Source of the DNA: Desulfobacterales bacterium HSG17
GTDB lineage: Bacteria > Desulfobacterota > Desulfobacteria > Desulfobacterales > Desulfococcaceae
Assembly (NCBI GenBank): GCA_030377945.1
Contig: JAUCGD010000021.1
Span: 1 to 29,620 of the forward strand
Length of the DNA stretch: 29,620 bases
Direction: 5' to 3'
Made by a program: the position numbers and the translations under genes. Each line of letters starts with the position of its first letter. Position 1 is the first letter of the stretch. Positions 1-7,991 of this stretch are shown here, one piece after another. The notes below the pieces were generated by a model. It saw only the letters and a list, made by a program, of their open reading frames with translations. It searched no databases and was not told the origin of the DNA.

Positions 1-41
1 CAAACGTAGATAAATCATTTAAACAAAAGGAAAAATTTAAA

Positions 42-233
42 ATGAAAGTAACAATCACAAAACAGTGTATGGGCGACAGAAATTGCAATGAACTTTGTGC
101 AGAAGTTTTTGAGTATGATGAAGACCAGCTGATTTCAACAATTAAAATGGATGAAATCCCAGAACACCTTCAAAAAATTGTTCAACAGGCAGCAGACGAA
201 TGCGGCGCAGATGCCATTATTATTGAAAAATAA
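42..233 (+). CDS. Small monocluster ferredoxin with an Asp in the cluster motif
   Basis: This 63-residue protein is probably a soluble low-potential electron carrier. Its cysteine pattern is C9-x2-D12-x2-C15-x3-C19, with a distant C53 before an Ala-Asp-Ala-Ile tail. This resembles one-cluster ferredoxins such as that of Pyrococcus furiosus, where Asp replaces the second Cys ligand and the cluster can switch between 3Fe-4S and 4Fe-4S. The usual Pro after the last Cys is Gly here. AAGGA at about 27-31 lies about 10 bases before the ATG. The rubrerythrin gene starts 15 bases downstream, so the ferredoxin may supply its electrons. The family assignment is good; the cluster type and partner are inferred. 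Confidence 0.8.
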   Translation: MKVTITKQCMGDRNCNELCAEVFEYDEDQLISTIKMDEIPEHLQKIVQQAADECGADAIIIEK

Positions 234-248
234 AGAGAGAATGCAGCC

Positions 249-824
249 ATGGTAAAATTCAGGGAAAGCCAGACTGCAAAAAACCTTCATATCTCTTTTG
301 CAGCAGAGACCCAGGCAAGAACCAGGTATGATTTTTTTGCAAATAAGGCAAGAGACGATGGGTATATCCAGATTGCAAAAATATTTAACGAAACCGCTGA
401 TCAGGAATTTGAACACGCTCTGCGGTTTTTTAAATTTTTCAACGGTGGAGAGCTTGAGATGAAATGGGTTTTTCCAACTGGTGTAATCAAGGATACGCAT
501 GCTAACCTTCTCTCAGCAGCTGCTCTGGAACAATATGTAAGCCAGGATATGTATGCAAAATTTGCACTGACAGCAAAGAATGAGGGTTTTGAAAGAGCAG
601 AAGATACTTTTAATAACATAATTGTAGCTGAAGAGCATCATAAAAAACTCTATCTTGAACTGGCTGATAATATAGCAAAAGAGAGGGTCTTTCAAAAAGA
701 AGAAGAACAAGTCTGGCGATGCTTAAGCTGCGGCTATCTTCACACTGGCAAATCAGCACCTGAAAAGTGCCCTGCCTGTGTAAAACCAACAGGTTATTTT
801 GAACTACTTTATAAGAACTGGTAA
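249..824 (+). CDS. rbr: Rubrerythrin
   Basis: This 191-residue non-haem iron protein has the normal length for rubrerythrin, which reduces hydrogen peroxide in the cytoplasm of anaerobes using electrons from rubredoxin or ferredoxin. The N-terminal ferritin-like four-helix domain shows the diiron ligand signatures: AAETQARTRY near residues 18-27, DQEFEH near 51-56 and AEEHH near 127-131. The C-terminal rubredoxin domain shows CLSCGY and CPAC, the two halves of an Fe(Cys)4 site. It is probably cotranscribed with the ferredoxin 15 bases upstream. A long hairpin follows its stop. The assignment is secure. Confidence 0.96.
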   Translation: MVKFRESQTAKNLHISFAAETQARTRYDFFANKARDDGYIQIAKIFNETADQEFEHALRFFKFFNGGELEMKWVFPTGVIKDTHANLLSAAALEQYVSQDMYAKFALTAKNEGFERAEDTFNNIIVAEEHHKKLYLELADNIAKERVFQKEEEQVWRCLSCGYLHTGKSAPEKCPACVKPTGYFELLYKNW

Positions 825-835
825 AATATAAATGC

Positions 836-871
836 CATGGCAAACGAGCCATATCTGTCTCGTTTGCCATG
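836..871. terminator. 13-bp perfect hairpin after rubrerythrin
   Basis: The arms 836-848 (CATGGCAAACGAG) and 859-871 are perfect reverse complements around a 10-base loop. The hairpin lies between the rubrerythrin stop and the phosphorylase start. No T-run follows on the + strand, so it is not a classical intrinsic terminator. It may end transcription weakly, stabilise the rbr mRNA or act as a protein-binding palindrome. The structure is certain; the role is inferred. Confidence 0.6.
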
Positions 872-919
872 CTTCGAAATGTCTCACAACTTTATCTTCC
901 AAAAATCAGGTATAAAACA

Positions 920-1726
920 ATGACAGATAATGACAAACAGATAAAATTAGGGATTATTGGTGGAACAGGGTTTGATGATGCTCAGCTTTTAAGCAATTAT
1001 GAAAAAATAAAGGTGCACACCCCATATGGTGCTACATCGGATCTTGTAGTGACTGGAACAATTGATGGTGTTGATGTTGCTACCATTTCAAGGCATGGGA
1101 AATCACATACTCTGATTCCAGGCAATGTTAATTTCAGGGCAAATATCTGGGCAATGAAGGAGCTTGGTGTTACACATATTATAGGAACAACTGCCTGTGG
1201 TTCTCTAAGGGAAAATATCAAACCAGGAGCCCTTGTATTTGTGGATCAATTCATTGACAGAAGCCATAAACGGGAACAGACTTTTTATGAAGGCACCCTG
1301 ACCTGCCATATCACAATGGCTGAACCATTTTGTTTTAATCTCAGAAATTTATTTATAAAAGGCTCAAAAGAGATGGGCATTGCTTTCCATGAAAAGGGAA
1401 CCATGGTTACCATTGAGGGTCCGCGATTTTCTACAAAGGCAGAGAGTCATTTATTCAGGCAGTGGGGCTGTGATGTTATAAATATGACAATTGTGCCCGA
1501 GTGCGTGCTGGCAAGAGAGGTTGGTATCCACTATGCAAGTATTGCCATGGTTACTGATTATGACTGCTGGAAAGAGCGTGATGGCGGACTTAGTGTTGAT
1601 GAAATTATGAGTACCATAGAAAAAAATACAGCCAATGGGAAAAAATTGATTCTTAAAGTTTTAAAATCCATTAAGCACTGGCAGGATTGCGGATGTGAGA
1701 CTGCACACCAATATGCCATGCTTTAG
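920..1726 (+). CDS. Purine nucleoside / 5'-methylthioadenosine phosphorylase family protein (arsenosugar cluster)
   Basis: This 268-residue protein belongs to the MTAP/PNP family 2 phosphorylases, which split a purine nucleoside with phosphate into base and ribose-1-phosphate. The GIIGGTGF phosphate loop lies at residues 11-18. Further family signatures are RHG with a nearby His, VNFRANIWAMKELGV, TTACGSL, the EGPRFSTKAES motif, NMT and the TDYDCW substrate segment. An upstream ATG at 869 lies inside the hairpin. ATG 920 fits the family N-terminus and has a modest AGG 5' of it. In arsenosugar clusters this enzyme is thought to remove adenine from the dimethylarsinoyl-adenosine product of ArsS, and the neighbours here support that. 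A general MTA salvage role remains possible. Confidence 0.88.
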   Translation: MTDNDKQIKLGIIGGTGFDDAQLLSNYEKIKVHTPYGATSDLVVTGTIDGVDVATISRHGKSHTLIPGNVNFRANIWAMKELGVTHIIGTTACGSLRENIKPGALVFVDQFIDRSHKREQTFYEGTLTCHITMAEPFCFNLRNLFIKGSKEMGIAFHEKGTMVTIEGPRFSTKAESHLFRQWGCDVINMTIVPECVLAREVGIHYASIAMVTDYDCWKERDGGLSVDEIMSTIEKNTANGKKLILKVLKSIKHWQDCGCETAHQYAML

Positions 1727-1731
1727 CAGTT

Positions 1732-2466
1732 ATGGAAAAAAAGATCTCAATAATAATACCAACCTTTAATGAAATAAAGCATGGATATATAAACAAAATT
1801 CTTGATGAATTGTGCAATATTAAAGGTATTGAAATTATTATTGTTGATGGAGGCAGTACTGACGGCACATCTCAACTTGCCAAATCAAGAGCAGATAGAT
1901 ATTTTTTAATTAAAAACTCCAATAGAGCCCAGAGAATGAATTATGGATTTGCCATGTCAAAGGCTGATCTTGTTATATTTCATCATCCAAGAAGTTTTAT
2001 ATCAAATAGTGCAATAGATGAACTCAAAAAATTTAATGCTGCTGCAAACCAGGATTTCTGGGGAGGATTTACACATAGATTTGACAAAAATTCTCTGGGA
2101 CTGGAATTCACTTCATGGTATTCAAATCACATCAGAAGAAAAATTTCAGGAATCATCTATCTGGATCACTGTATCTTTGCAACCAGAGATTTAATTAAAA
2201 AAACCAGAGGATTTCCCAACAGAGAAATTTTTGAAGATACTGTTTTTTCAAATAAACTGTGCCAGTTTATCAAACCTGTACTTCTGAAAAATTATTCAAT
2301 TACAAGCAATACCAGATTTAAACAGAATGGTTTTTTTATACAAGCCATATTGAACCTGGTAATGAAAGCATGTTTTTTATGCAGAGTGTCAGATCTGAAA
2401 ATGAATATGATTTATGAGAAAGGATTGAATTTGAACAAAAGAACAGCAGTTAAAACCACAACATAG
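1732..2466 (+). CDS. Family 2 glycosyltransferase, arsenosugar/rSAM-selenodomain-associated type
   Basis: This 244-residue GT-A fold enzyme starts with ISIIIPTFNE and carries VDGGSTDGT at residues 38-46, the nucleotide-sugar site. NRAQRMNYG matches the signature of the small glycosyltransferases found beside ArsS (TIGR04283-like, from memory of the family). It is predicted to build the sugar conjugate of the arsenosugar. An oddity is that the usual acidic metal-binding stretch (HADT in relatives) reads HHPRS near residues 84-88, so the expected Asp is missing. EDTVFSNKL near the C-terminus matches the usual catalytic ED region. It starts 5 bases after the phosphorylase stop without a clear ribosome site, suggesting translational coupling. 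Confidence 0.85.
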   Translation: MEKKISIIIPTFNEIKHGYINKILDELCNIKGIEIIIVDGGSTDGTSQLAKSRADRYFLIKNSNRAQRMNYGFAMSKADLVIFHHPRSFISNSAIDELKKFNAAANQDFWGGFTHRFDKNSLGLEFTSWYSNHIRRKISGIIYLDHCIFATRDLIKKTRGFPNREIFEDTVFSNKLCQFIKPVLLKNYSITSNTRFKQNGFFIQAILNLVMKACFLCRVSDLKMNMIYEKGLNLNKRTAVKTTT

Positions 2467-2470
2467 TTGT

Positions 2471-3760
2471 ATGAACATTCAACATTCACATAAAAAAATA
2501 AAGTCATCACGCCGCTGGCTGGTATTGATTGCTGCTGGAACCCTGTTTATCCTGTCACAGTTTTACCGATCTTCTGTTGCTGTGATCACTCCAGAACTCA
2601 TCCTTGATTTAAATCTTGATGCCTGGGAACTCAGCACTGTGTCAGCATCATTTTTTTATGCCTTTGCCCTGATGCAGATTCCTGTTGGAATCTTCTTAGA
2701 CAGCATAGGGCCAAGATTTACCATGACCCTGCTCACTCTGGTTGCTGTTGCTGGAGCATTTATTTTTTCCATGGGTGAATCCTACTATCCTCTGGTGATT
2801 GGCAGAATGTTTCTGGGAATTGGCATGGCATGCAACTTTATGGGAACTTTAAAACTTATCACTATCTGGTTTAAACCTAAACAGTTTGCAACACTCTCTG
2901 CCGTGATTGTTTCTGCTGGTACTGCCGGCAATATAGCAGCAGCTACACCTCTGGTATTAATGGTCAATTTCATGGGCTGGAGAAACAGCTTCATGGCAAT
3001 GGGTGGGTTCACCTTTTTAATAGTTATTCTCTTCTTTTTCCTGGTAAGCGATAACCCTGACTCAAAGAAAGGCATGAAACATCAGGCCTCTTCCCGCCCC
3101 AGTGTGAAAGATACCATGCAAAGAGCCCGTATACTCTTTTCCCAACAGGATTTCTGGATAATCTCTTTTTCCACATTCTGCCGTTATGGTATTTTCGCTT
3201 CAGTGCAGGTGTTATGGGCAGGCCCGTATCTTATAAAAGCCATTGGGCTCTCTTCCATCACAGCCGGTAATATTCTCTTGATCATGAGTCTCGGTCTGAT
3301 AATCGGCAGTCCTTTAAATGGATATTTATCTGATATTGTCTGCAAATCAAGAAAAAAAATTATTATTCCAGGTATATGGGGCATGGTCCTAGTTTTATTC
3401 ACCCTTGTATTTCTTCCAGAAGGAACAGGAAAAGGGATTCTAGCTGTACTCTTTTTTTGTTTTGGCCTGTTCAGCAGTGCCGGACAGATAATGTATGCCC
3501 ATATCAAAGAACAGGTACCACACGAAAATGCCGGTATGGCAATGACAGCAATAAACTTTTTTACCATGGCCGGAGTTGCTGTATTTTTACAGGGAATGGG
3601 CTCTTTAATGAAACATCTCTACCCTGGAACTTCTCTTGAGGTTCCAGCCTTTAAAAGTGCATTTATATTCTGTGGCATCTCTCTTGCAATTATTGGTTTA
3701 TGCTATACATTGACTACAGAAACCCTGACCAAAAAAAATAAAACTCCAACAGAACTGTGA
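2471..3760 (+). CDS. MFS transporter in the arsenosugar cluster
   Basis: This 429-residue inner-membrane protein has about 12 hydrophobic segments and a basic cytoplasmic loop near residues 200-220, the usual Major Facilitator Superfamily plan. The loop between segments 2 and 3 carries GIFLDSIGPRF, a variant of the family's G-x3-D-x2-G-R motif. The gene starts 4 bases after the glycosyltransferase stop, so it belongs to the same operon. Its position suggests export or import of an arsenosugar intermediate or precursor. The transport family is secure, but the substrate is only inferred from context and nothing in the sequence identifies it. Confidence 0.85.
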   Translation: MNIQHSHKKIKSSRRWLVLIAAGTLFILSQFYRSSVAVITPELILDLNLDAWELSTVSASFFYAFALMQIPVGIFLDSIGPRFTMTLLTLVAVAGAFIFSMGESYYPLVIGRMFLGIGMACNFMGTLKLITIWFKPKQFATLSAVIVSAGTAGNIAAATPLVLMVNFMGWRNSFMAMGGFTFLIVILFFFLVSDNPDSKKGMKHQASSRPSVKDTMQRARILFSQQDFWIISFSTFCRYGIFASVQVLWAGPYLIKAIGLSSITAGNILLIMSLGLIIGSPLNGYLSDIVCKSRKKIIIPGIWGMVLVLFTLVFLPEGTGKGILAVLFFCFGLFSSAGQIMYAHIKEQVPHENAGMAMTAINFFTMAGVAVFLQGMGSLMKHLYPGTSLEVPAFKSAFIFCGISLAIIGLCYTLTTETLTKKNKTPTEL

Positions 3761-3851
3761 GGTTTTGAATAGTTTAAAGACTTACTAAATAAGTATAGTA
3801 AAAAGACAAAATCTGGCGGTAAGAATTATAAACTATGGACAAGGTGAAACA

Positions 3852-5993
3852 TTGAAAAAAACACTGACAAAAGTAATAATACTCATTGTGATTGCCATTG
3901 TCGTTTATATATTTTTCTCCTTTGGTTTTCAAAAATATTTGACTCTTGAATATATAAAATCACGGCAGCTCTCATTGGAGCAATACTATCTTAACAACAT
4001 GATGATGACAATCGCAGCCTACATGGCAATATATATTGTTGTTACTGCCCTGTCACTGCCTGGAGCTGCCGTCATGACCCTTGTGGGAGGGGCTCTTTTT
4101 GGAATTTTTACCGGTGTGATTGTGGTATCTTTTGCAAGCACCATAGGGGCTACTCTTGCATTTCTTGTCTCCCGATTTCTTTTAAAGGATTATGTACAAA
4201 ACAGATTTGGGGAAAAAATTCAAACGATCAACAGTGAAATCAAGAAAAACGGTGCATTTTATCTTTTCACCCTGAGACTTGTTCCCCTGTTCCCTTTTTT
4301 TGTCATAAACCTTGTTATGGGTCTTACCCCTATTTCAACTATCAGATTCTTTCTTGTCAGCCAGGCAGGCATGCTGGCAGGAACAATTGTCTATGTTAAT
4401 GCCGGCACCCAGTTGAGTAAAATTGATTCTCTAAGCAATATTCTTTCACCAGGACTGATTTTCTCTTTTGTACTGCTGGGAATATTTCCCATTATCGCAA
4501 AAAAACTTATTGAATTCATAAAAGCAAAAAAAATATATACTTCTTTTGAGAGACCGAAGAAATTTGATTATAATCTGGTTGTGATTGGTGCAGGATCAGC
4601 TGGTCTTGTTACATCTTATATTGCTGCTATGGTCAAATCAAAAGTGGCACTAATTGAAAAGCATAAAATGGGTGGAGACTGCCTGAATACTGGATGTGTT
4701 CCAAGCAAAGCATTGATCCGCTCAGCAAAAATGCTCTCCTATGCAAAACGTGCAAAAGATTTTGGATTTAACAATACTTCCATTGATTTTTCATTTGATA
4801 AGATCATGGCCAGAGTTCATAAAATCATAAAAAAAGTTGAACCTCATGATTCAATTGAACGCTATACTGACCTTGGTGTTGACTGTATCTCGGGAGACGC
4901 AAAAATATTATCGCCATTCGAAGTTTTGGTAAATGACAAGACAATTACCTCCCGCAATATTGTGATAGCAACAGGTGCAAGACCATTTGTCCCATCCATT
5001 AAAGGTATTGAAAAAATCCAACACCTGACATCAGACACCATCTGGAATATAAAAAAACTTCCTGAAAAGCTTCTCGTTCTCGGAGGAGGTCCCATTGGGG
5101 CAGAACTGTCTCAAACCTTTGCAAGACTTGGCTCCAGTGTAGTCATGATTGTACGAGGGAAAAGGATTCTTGCAAAGGAAGACATTGAAATTTCAGATAT
5201 GGTTAAGAAAAAATTTGAAGATGAAAATATTTCAGTATTAACAGAGCACATCACGAGTAAAATTATTATAAAAAATAATAAAAAATTTCTTGTGTGCAGA
5301 TTCAAGGATGAAGAAAAACAGATTGAATTTGATGAAATCCTCCTGGCCGTAGGAAGAACACCCAATACTGAAGGGTTTGGACTTGAAGATATTGGAGTGA
5401 ATCTTACCCAAAGAGGCACAATTGAGACAAACCAGATGCTCCAGACCAATTTCCCCAACATTTTTTGTGCAGGGGATGTCACTGGACCCTATCAGTTTAC
5501 CCACACTGCTGCCCACCAGGCATGGTATGCATCTGTTAATGCTCTTTTTGGAAAATTTAAGAGATATGCTGTGGACTACCGGGTTATCCCATGGGCAACT
5601 TTTACTGATCCTGAAATTGCCCGGGTCGGGCTGAACGAACAGGAAGCAAAAGAAAAAAATATTGATTATGAAGTTACAACCTATGGTATTGATGATTTAG
5701 ACAGGGCAATCTGTGATTCCGAAGATCACGGCATGGTAAAAATATTGACAAAACCCGGGACAGATAAAATTATTGGTGTCACAATTGCAGGTTCACATGC
5801 TGGAGATCTTATTGCTGAATATGTCCTTGCCATGAAACACAACCTTGGCTTAAATAAAATCCTGGGAACTATTCATATATACCCGACTCTTGCTGAAGCC
5901 AATAAGTATGTGGCAGGTAACTGGAAGAAAAAACATGCACCAAAAAAGCTTTTAAACTGGGTAAAAAAATACCACACCTGGATGCGAGGTTAA
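3852..5993 (+). CDS. TVP38/TMEM64 membrane domain fused to a mercuric-reductase-like flavin disulfide reductase
   Basis: This 713-residue protein has two parts. Residues 1-225 form a TVP38/TMEM64 (SNARE-associated, DedA-like) membrane domain with several helices and the loop GAAVMTLVGGALFG. Residues from about 238 onward form a class I pyridine nucleotide-disulfide oxidoreductase. It has an FAD site (VVIGAGSAG), redox pair C277 and C282 in GGDCLNTGCVPSK, an NAD(P) site (VLGGGPIGAE), the second FAD site (IFCAGDVTG) and the dimer-interface HIYPTLAE. It lacks the N-terminal metal-binding domain and C-terminal Cys pair of true MerA. The start is TTG, with AAGGTG 5 bases upstream. This fusion is common in deltaproteobacteria. 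Its substrate is unknown; context suggests a membrane-bound thiol or arsenic redox step. Confidence 0.9.
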   Translation: MKKTLTKVIILIVIAIVVYIFFSFGFQKYLTLEYIKSRQLSLEQYYLNNMMMTIAAYMAIYIVVTALSLPGAAVMTLVGGALFGIFTGVIVVSFASTIGATLAFLVSRFLLKDYVQNRFGEKIQTINSEIKKNGAFYLFTLRLVPLFPFFVINLVMGLTPISTIRFFLVSQAGMLAGTIVYVNAGTQLSKIDSLSNILSPGLIFSFVLLGIFPIIAKKLIEFIKAKKIYTSFERPKKFDYNLVVIGAGSAGLVTSYIAAMVKSKVALIEKHKMGGDCLNTGCVPSKALIRSAKMLSYAKRAKDFGFNNTSIDFSFDKIMARVHKIIKKVEPHDSIERYTDLGVDCISGDAKILSPFEVLVNDKTITSRNIVIATGARPFVPSIKGIEKIQHLTSDTIWNIKKLPEKLLVLGGGPIGAELSQTFARLGSSVVMIVRGKRILAKEDIEISDMVKKKFEDENISVLTEHITSKIIIKNNKKFLVCRFKDEEKQIEFDEILLAVGRTPNTEGFGLEDIGVNLTQRGTIETNQMLQTNFPNIFCAGDVTGPYQFTHTAAHQAWYASVNALFGKFKRYAVDYRVIPWATFTDPEIARVGLNEQEAKEKNIDYEVTTYGIDDLDRAICDSEDHGMVKILTKPGTDKIIGVTIAGSHAGDLIAEYVLAMKHNLGLNKILGTIHIYPTLAEANKYVAGNWKKKHAPKKLLNWVKKYHTWMRG

Positions 5994-6073
5994 CAAATCA
6001 TATTATCATAAAAAAAATTAAATTTTTTAATTAGAATTAGAAATTAAATTGCTGATTAAAAAGGAGATGTTCA

Positions 6074-6409
6074 ATGGAAACATACTACAACCCGCAGGAT
6101 CTTTTAAAGTTTGACCAGATTGGTAAAGATGCACCAGAGCTTGCAAAAAAATTCTTTGACTATTATGGAGCAGTTTTTGCCGAAGGTGAGCTTACTGAGA
6201 GGGAAAAATCCCTGATTGCTCTGGCAGTAGCCCATGCCATACAGTGTCCCTACTGCATTGATGCTTATACCCAGACCTGCCTTGAAAAAGGTTCTAATTC
6301 AGGAGAAATGACTGAGGCCATCCATGTTGCAACAGCCATACGCGGAGGAGCCTCCCTGGTTCATGGTGTGCAGATGAGAAATATTAACGACAAGCTCTCC
6401 ATGGGATAA
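6074..6409 (+). CDS. AhpD/carboxymuconolactone decarboxylase-like protein, arsenosugar-associated peroxidase-like
   Basis: This 111-residue all-helical protein is of the AhpD/CMD family. The active-site motif C58-P-Y-C61 is preceded by an acidic residue in ELTEREKSL and followed by the family GGA turn in AIRGGASLVHG. In AhpD-type proteins such a CxxC pair acts as a disulfide reductant or weak peroxidase. Small versions of this family recur beside ArsS genes, and here arsS begins 4 bases downstream. AAGGAG at 6061-6066 sits 7 bases before the ATG, a strong ribosome site after an AT-rich 80-base gap, so translation restarts efficiently here. The exact reaction is unproven. Confidence 0.87.
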   Translation: METYYNPQDLLKFDQIGKDAPELAKKFFDYYGAVFAEGELTEREKSLIALAVAHAIQCPYCIDAYTQTCLEKGSNSGEMTEAIHVATAIRGGASLVHGVQMRNINDKLSMG

Positions 6410-6413
6410 AACC

Positions 6414-7439
6414 ATGTCAAAAGATTCAGGATCAAAAAATATAATACCAGAGAAATTAATACTGGCAAACTCACTCAACTCCTTTGAAGAAGCTTTAATG
6501 CAAAACAAACTTGTCCTGCAACGCGAAAAAACCACAACCTGCCAAATTAATGTGGGATATCTTTGTAACCTTTCATGCCGCCACTGCCATTTAACTGCAG
6601 GGCCGGACAGAAAGGAAATCATGACAAAAAAAACAGCTGAACAGGTGATACAATTTGCAAAGCAAAACAGATTTGACACCATTGATATCACAGGCGGTGC
6701 TCCAGAGATGAATCCAAACATTGAGATGCTCATTGAGAATTTAACTCCACTGTGTTCAAATATCATAATCCGTTCAAACCTGATTGCCATCAACAGTGTT
6801 GAAAGAAAGAGGCTTATCAGTATACTGAAAAAAAACAGAGTCTCCATTGTTGCATCTTTTCCCTCCATCAATGAAGCCCAGACTAATGCTCAACGGGGGG
6901 ATAATATTTTCCAGGAAAGCATTAAGACCCTTAAAAAACTGAATAAACTGGGCTATGGAAATTCTAAGAGCAGTGGTCTTGAATTGAATCTGGTTTCAAA
7001 TCCCACTGGTGCATTCATGCCTTCTTCCCAGAAGCAGGTTGAAAAAAGGTTTCGTACAATACTTGATGATAAATTTGGAATACAGTTTGACAATCTATAC
7101 AGTTTTGCAAACGTTCCCCTTGGCCGGTTCAAAACCTGGCTTAAAAAAACCAACAATTTTGATGGTTACATGGAAAAACTTATAACAAGCTTTAATCCCT
7201 GTGCCGTACAAAACCTAATGTGCAAAAACCTAATTTCCATAGCATGGGACGGTTATTTATTCGATTGTGATTTTAATCATGCAAAAAAAATTCCCATGGG
7301 AGGAGTAAAGATCCACATATCTCAAATAGAGTCCCTGCCAACCCCTGGCTTGCAAATTGCGACTACAGATCACTGTTTTACCTGTACTGCCGGAGCAGGC
7401 TTTACATGAGGTGGCTCCATTGAATCAGGTGATTCTTAA
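6414..7439 (+). CDS. arsS: Arsenosugar radical SAM selenoprotein ArsS (TGA at 7407-7409 read as Sec)
   Basis: This radical SAM enzyme joins a dimethylarsenic group to the 5'-deoxyadenosyl part of SAM. Its iron-sulfur motif is C51-x3-C55-x2-C58 in GYLCNLSCRHCH, followed by TGGAPEMNP. The C-terminal Cys-rich domain shows NLMCKN, AWDGYLFDCDFN and HCFTCTAGAGFT. The frame meets TGA at 7407-7409 but continues GGSIESGDS to TAA 7437-7439. Family tails read, from memory, CTAGAG-x-x-Cys-G-G, so TGA falls exactly where Cys belongs. That makes a 341-residue protein with Sec332, next to C321 and C324. A SECIS-like hairpin follows. A caller that stops at TGA would lose the last ten residues. Family assignment is secure; Sec insertion is strongly supported but not proven. 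Confidence 0.9.
7422..7435 (+). promoter_or_regulatory. SECIS-like hairpin for Sec insertion in arsS
   Basis: GAATC (7422-7426) and GATTC (7431-7435) form a 5-bp stem around the loop AGGT; an extra A-T pair can close the loop further. The loop begins 17 bases after the TGA. Bacterial SECIS elements are stem-loops just 3' of the UGA with G or GU in the apical loop, for example AGGUCU in E. coli fdhF. Position, loop content and in-frame placement all fit. The outer stem is short. Confidence 0.7.
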
Positions 7440-7465
7440 GATTAAAAACCTATTCAGGAGGAATG

Positions 7466-7948
7466 ATGAAAATTTCAGACCTGTTTGTTAAAGCCTTGGA
7501 AAATGAGGGTGTTAAATATATATTTGGAACTCTAGGAGAAGAAAATCTTGATTTTCTGGAATCCTTGAAAAATTCCAGCATTAGATTAATCCTGACCCGC
7601 CATGAACAGGCTGCAGGATTTATGGCTGCCACCTATGAAAGATTGACCCATACCACAGGGGTCTGCCTCTCAACCCTTGGACCTGGGGCCACCAACCTTG
7701 TTACTGCTGTAACCTATGCCCAGCTTGGAGGCATGTCACTACTTGTTATAACAGGTCAGAAGCCCATTAAAAAATCTAAACAGGGAAAATTTCAGTTTAT
7801 TGATATTGTTGATATGATGAAACCCATCACAAAATATTGTAAAACCATTATAAATGGCGATGTCATGCCCTCCATGGTAAGGGATGCTTTTAGACTCTTT
7901 TTGGAAGAAGCTCATGGTCATAAATATATAACGTCATTAAACCAATGA
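7466..7948 (+). pseudogene. Truncated thiamine-pyrophosphate enzyme (acetolactate synthase-like N-terminal domain only)
   Basis: About 160 residues match only the N-terminal TPP-binding (PYR) domain of acetolactate synthase and related enzymes. Visible marks are ALENEGVKYIFGTLGEEN, the catalytic-Glu region RHEQAAGFMAATYERLT, STLGPGATNLVTAV and QKPIKKSKQGKFQFIDIVDMMKPITKY. Full enzymes have about 550 residues. The frame here ends just after FLEEAHG, where relatives continue into RPGPV and the middle domain. No middle or C-terminal TPP domain follows. AGGAGG at 7456-7461 suits ATG 7466 better than ATG 7463. It is probably a deletion remnant, though a good ribosome site and clean coding leave room for a small functional product. 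Confidence 0.7.
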
Positions 7949-7991
7949 AAATATTTTAAATACCAGATATAATATTTAAGGTTTGAATAAA

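Noticed and set aside
869..919. ATG 869 as start of the phosphorylase
   Set aside because: It lies in the arm of a hairpin and adds residues unlike the family; ATG 920 fits the family N-terminus.
3376..3639. An 87-residue frame inside the MFS gene
   Set aside because: It is an overlapping frame in a conserved membrane protein and shows no recognisable domain.
7946..7978. TGA of the truncated TPP gene as a second Sec codon
   Set aside because: The sequence after it does not resemble the family, has no SECIS-like loop and soon hits TAA-type stops.
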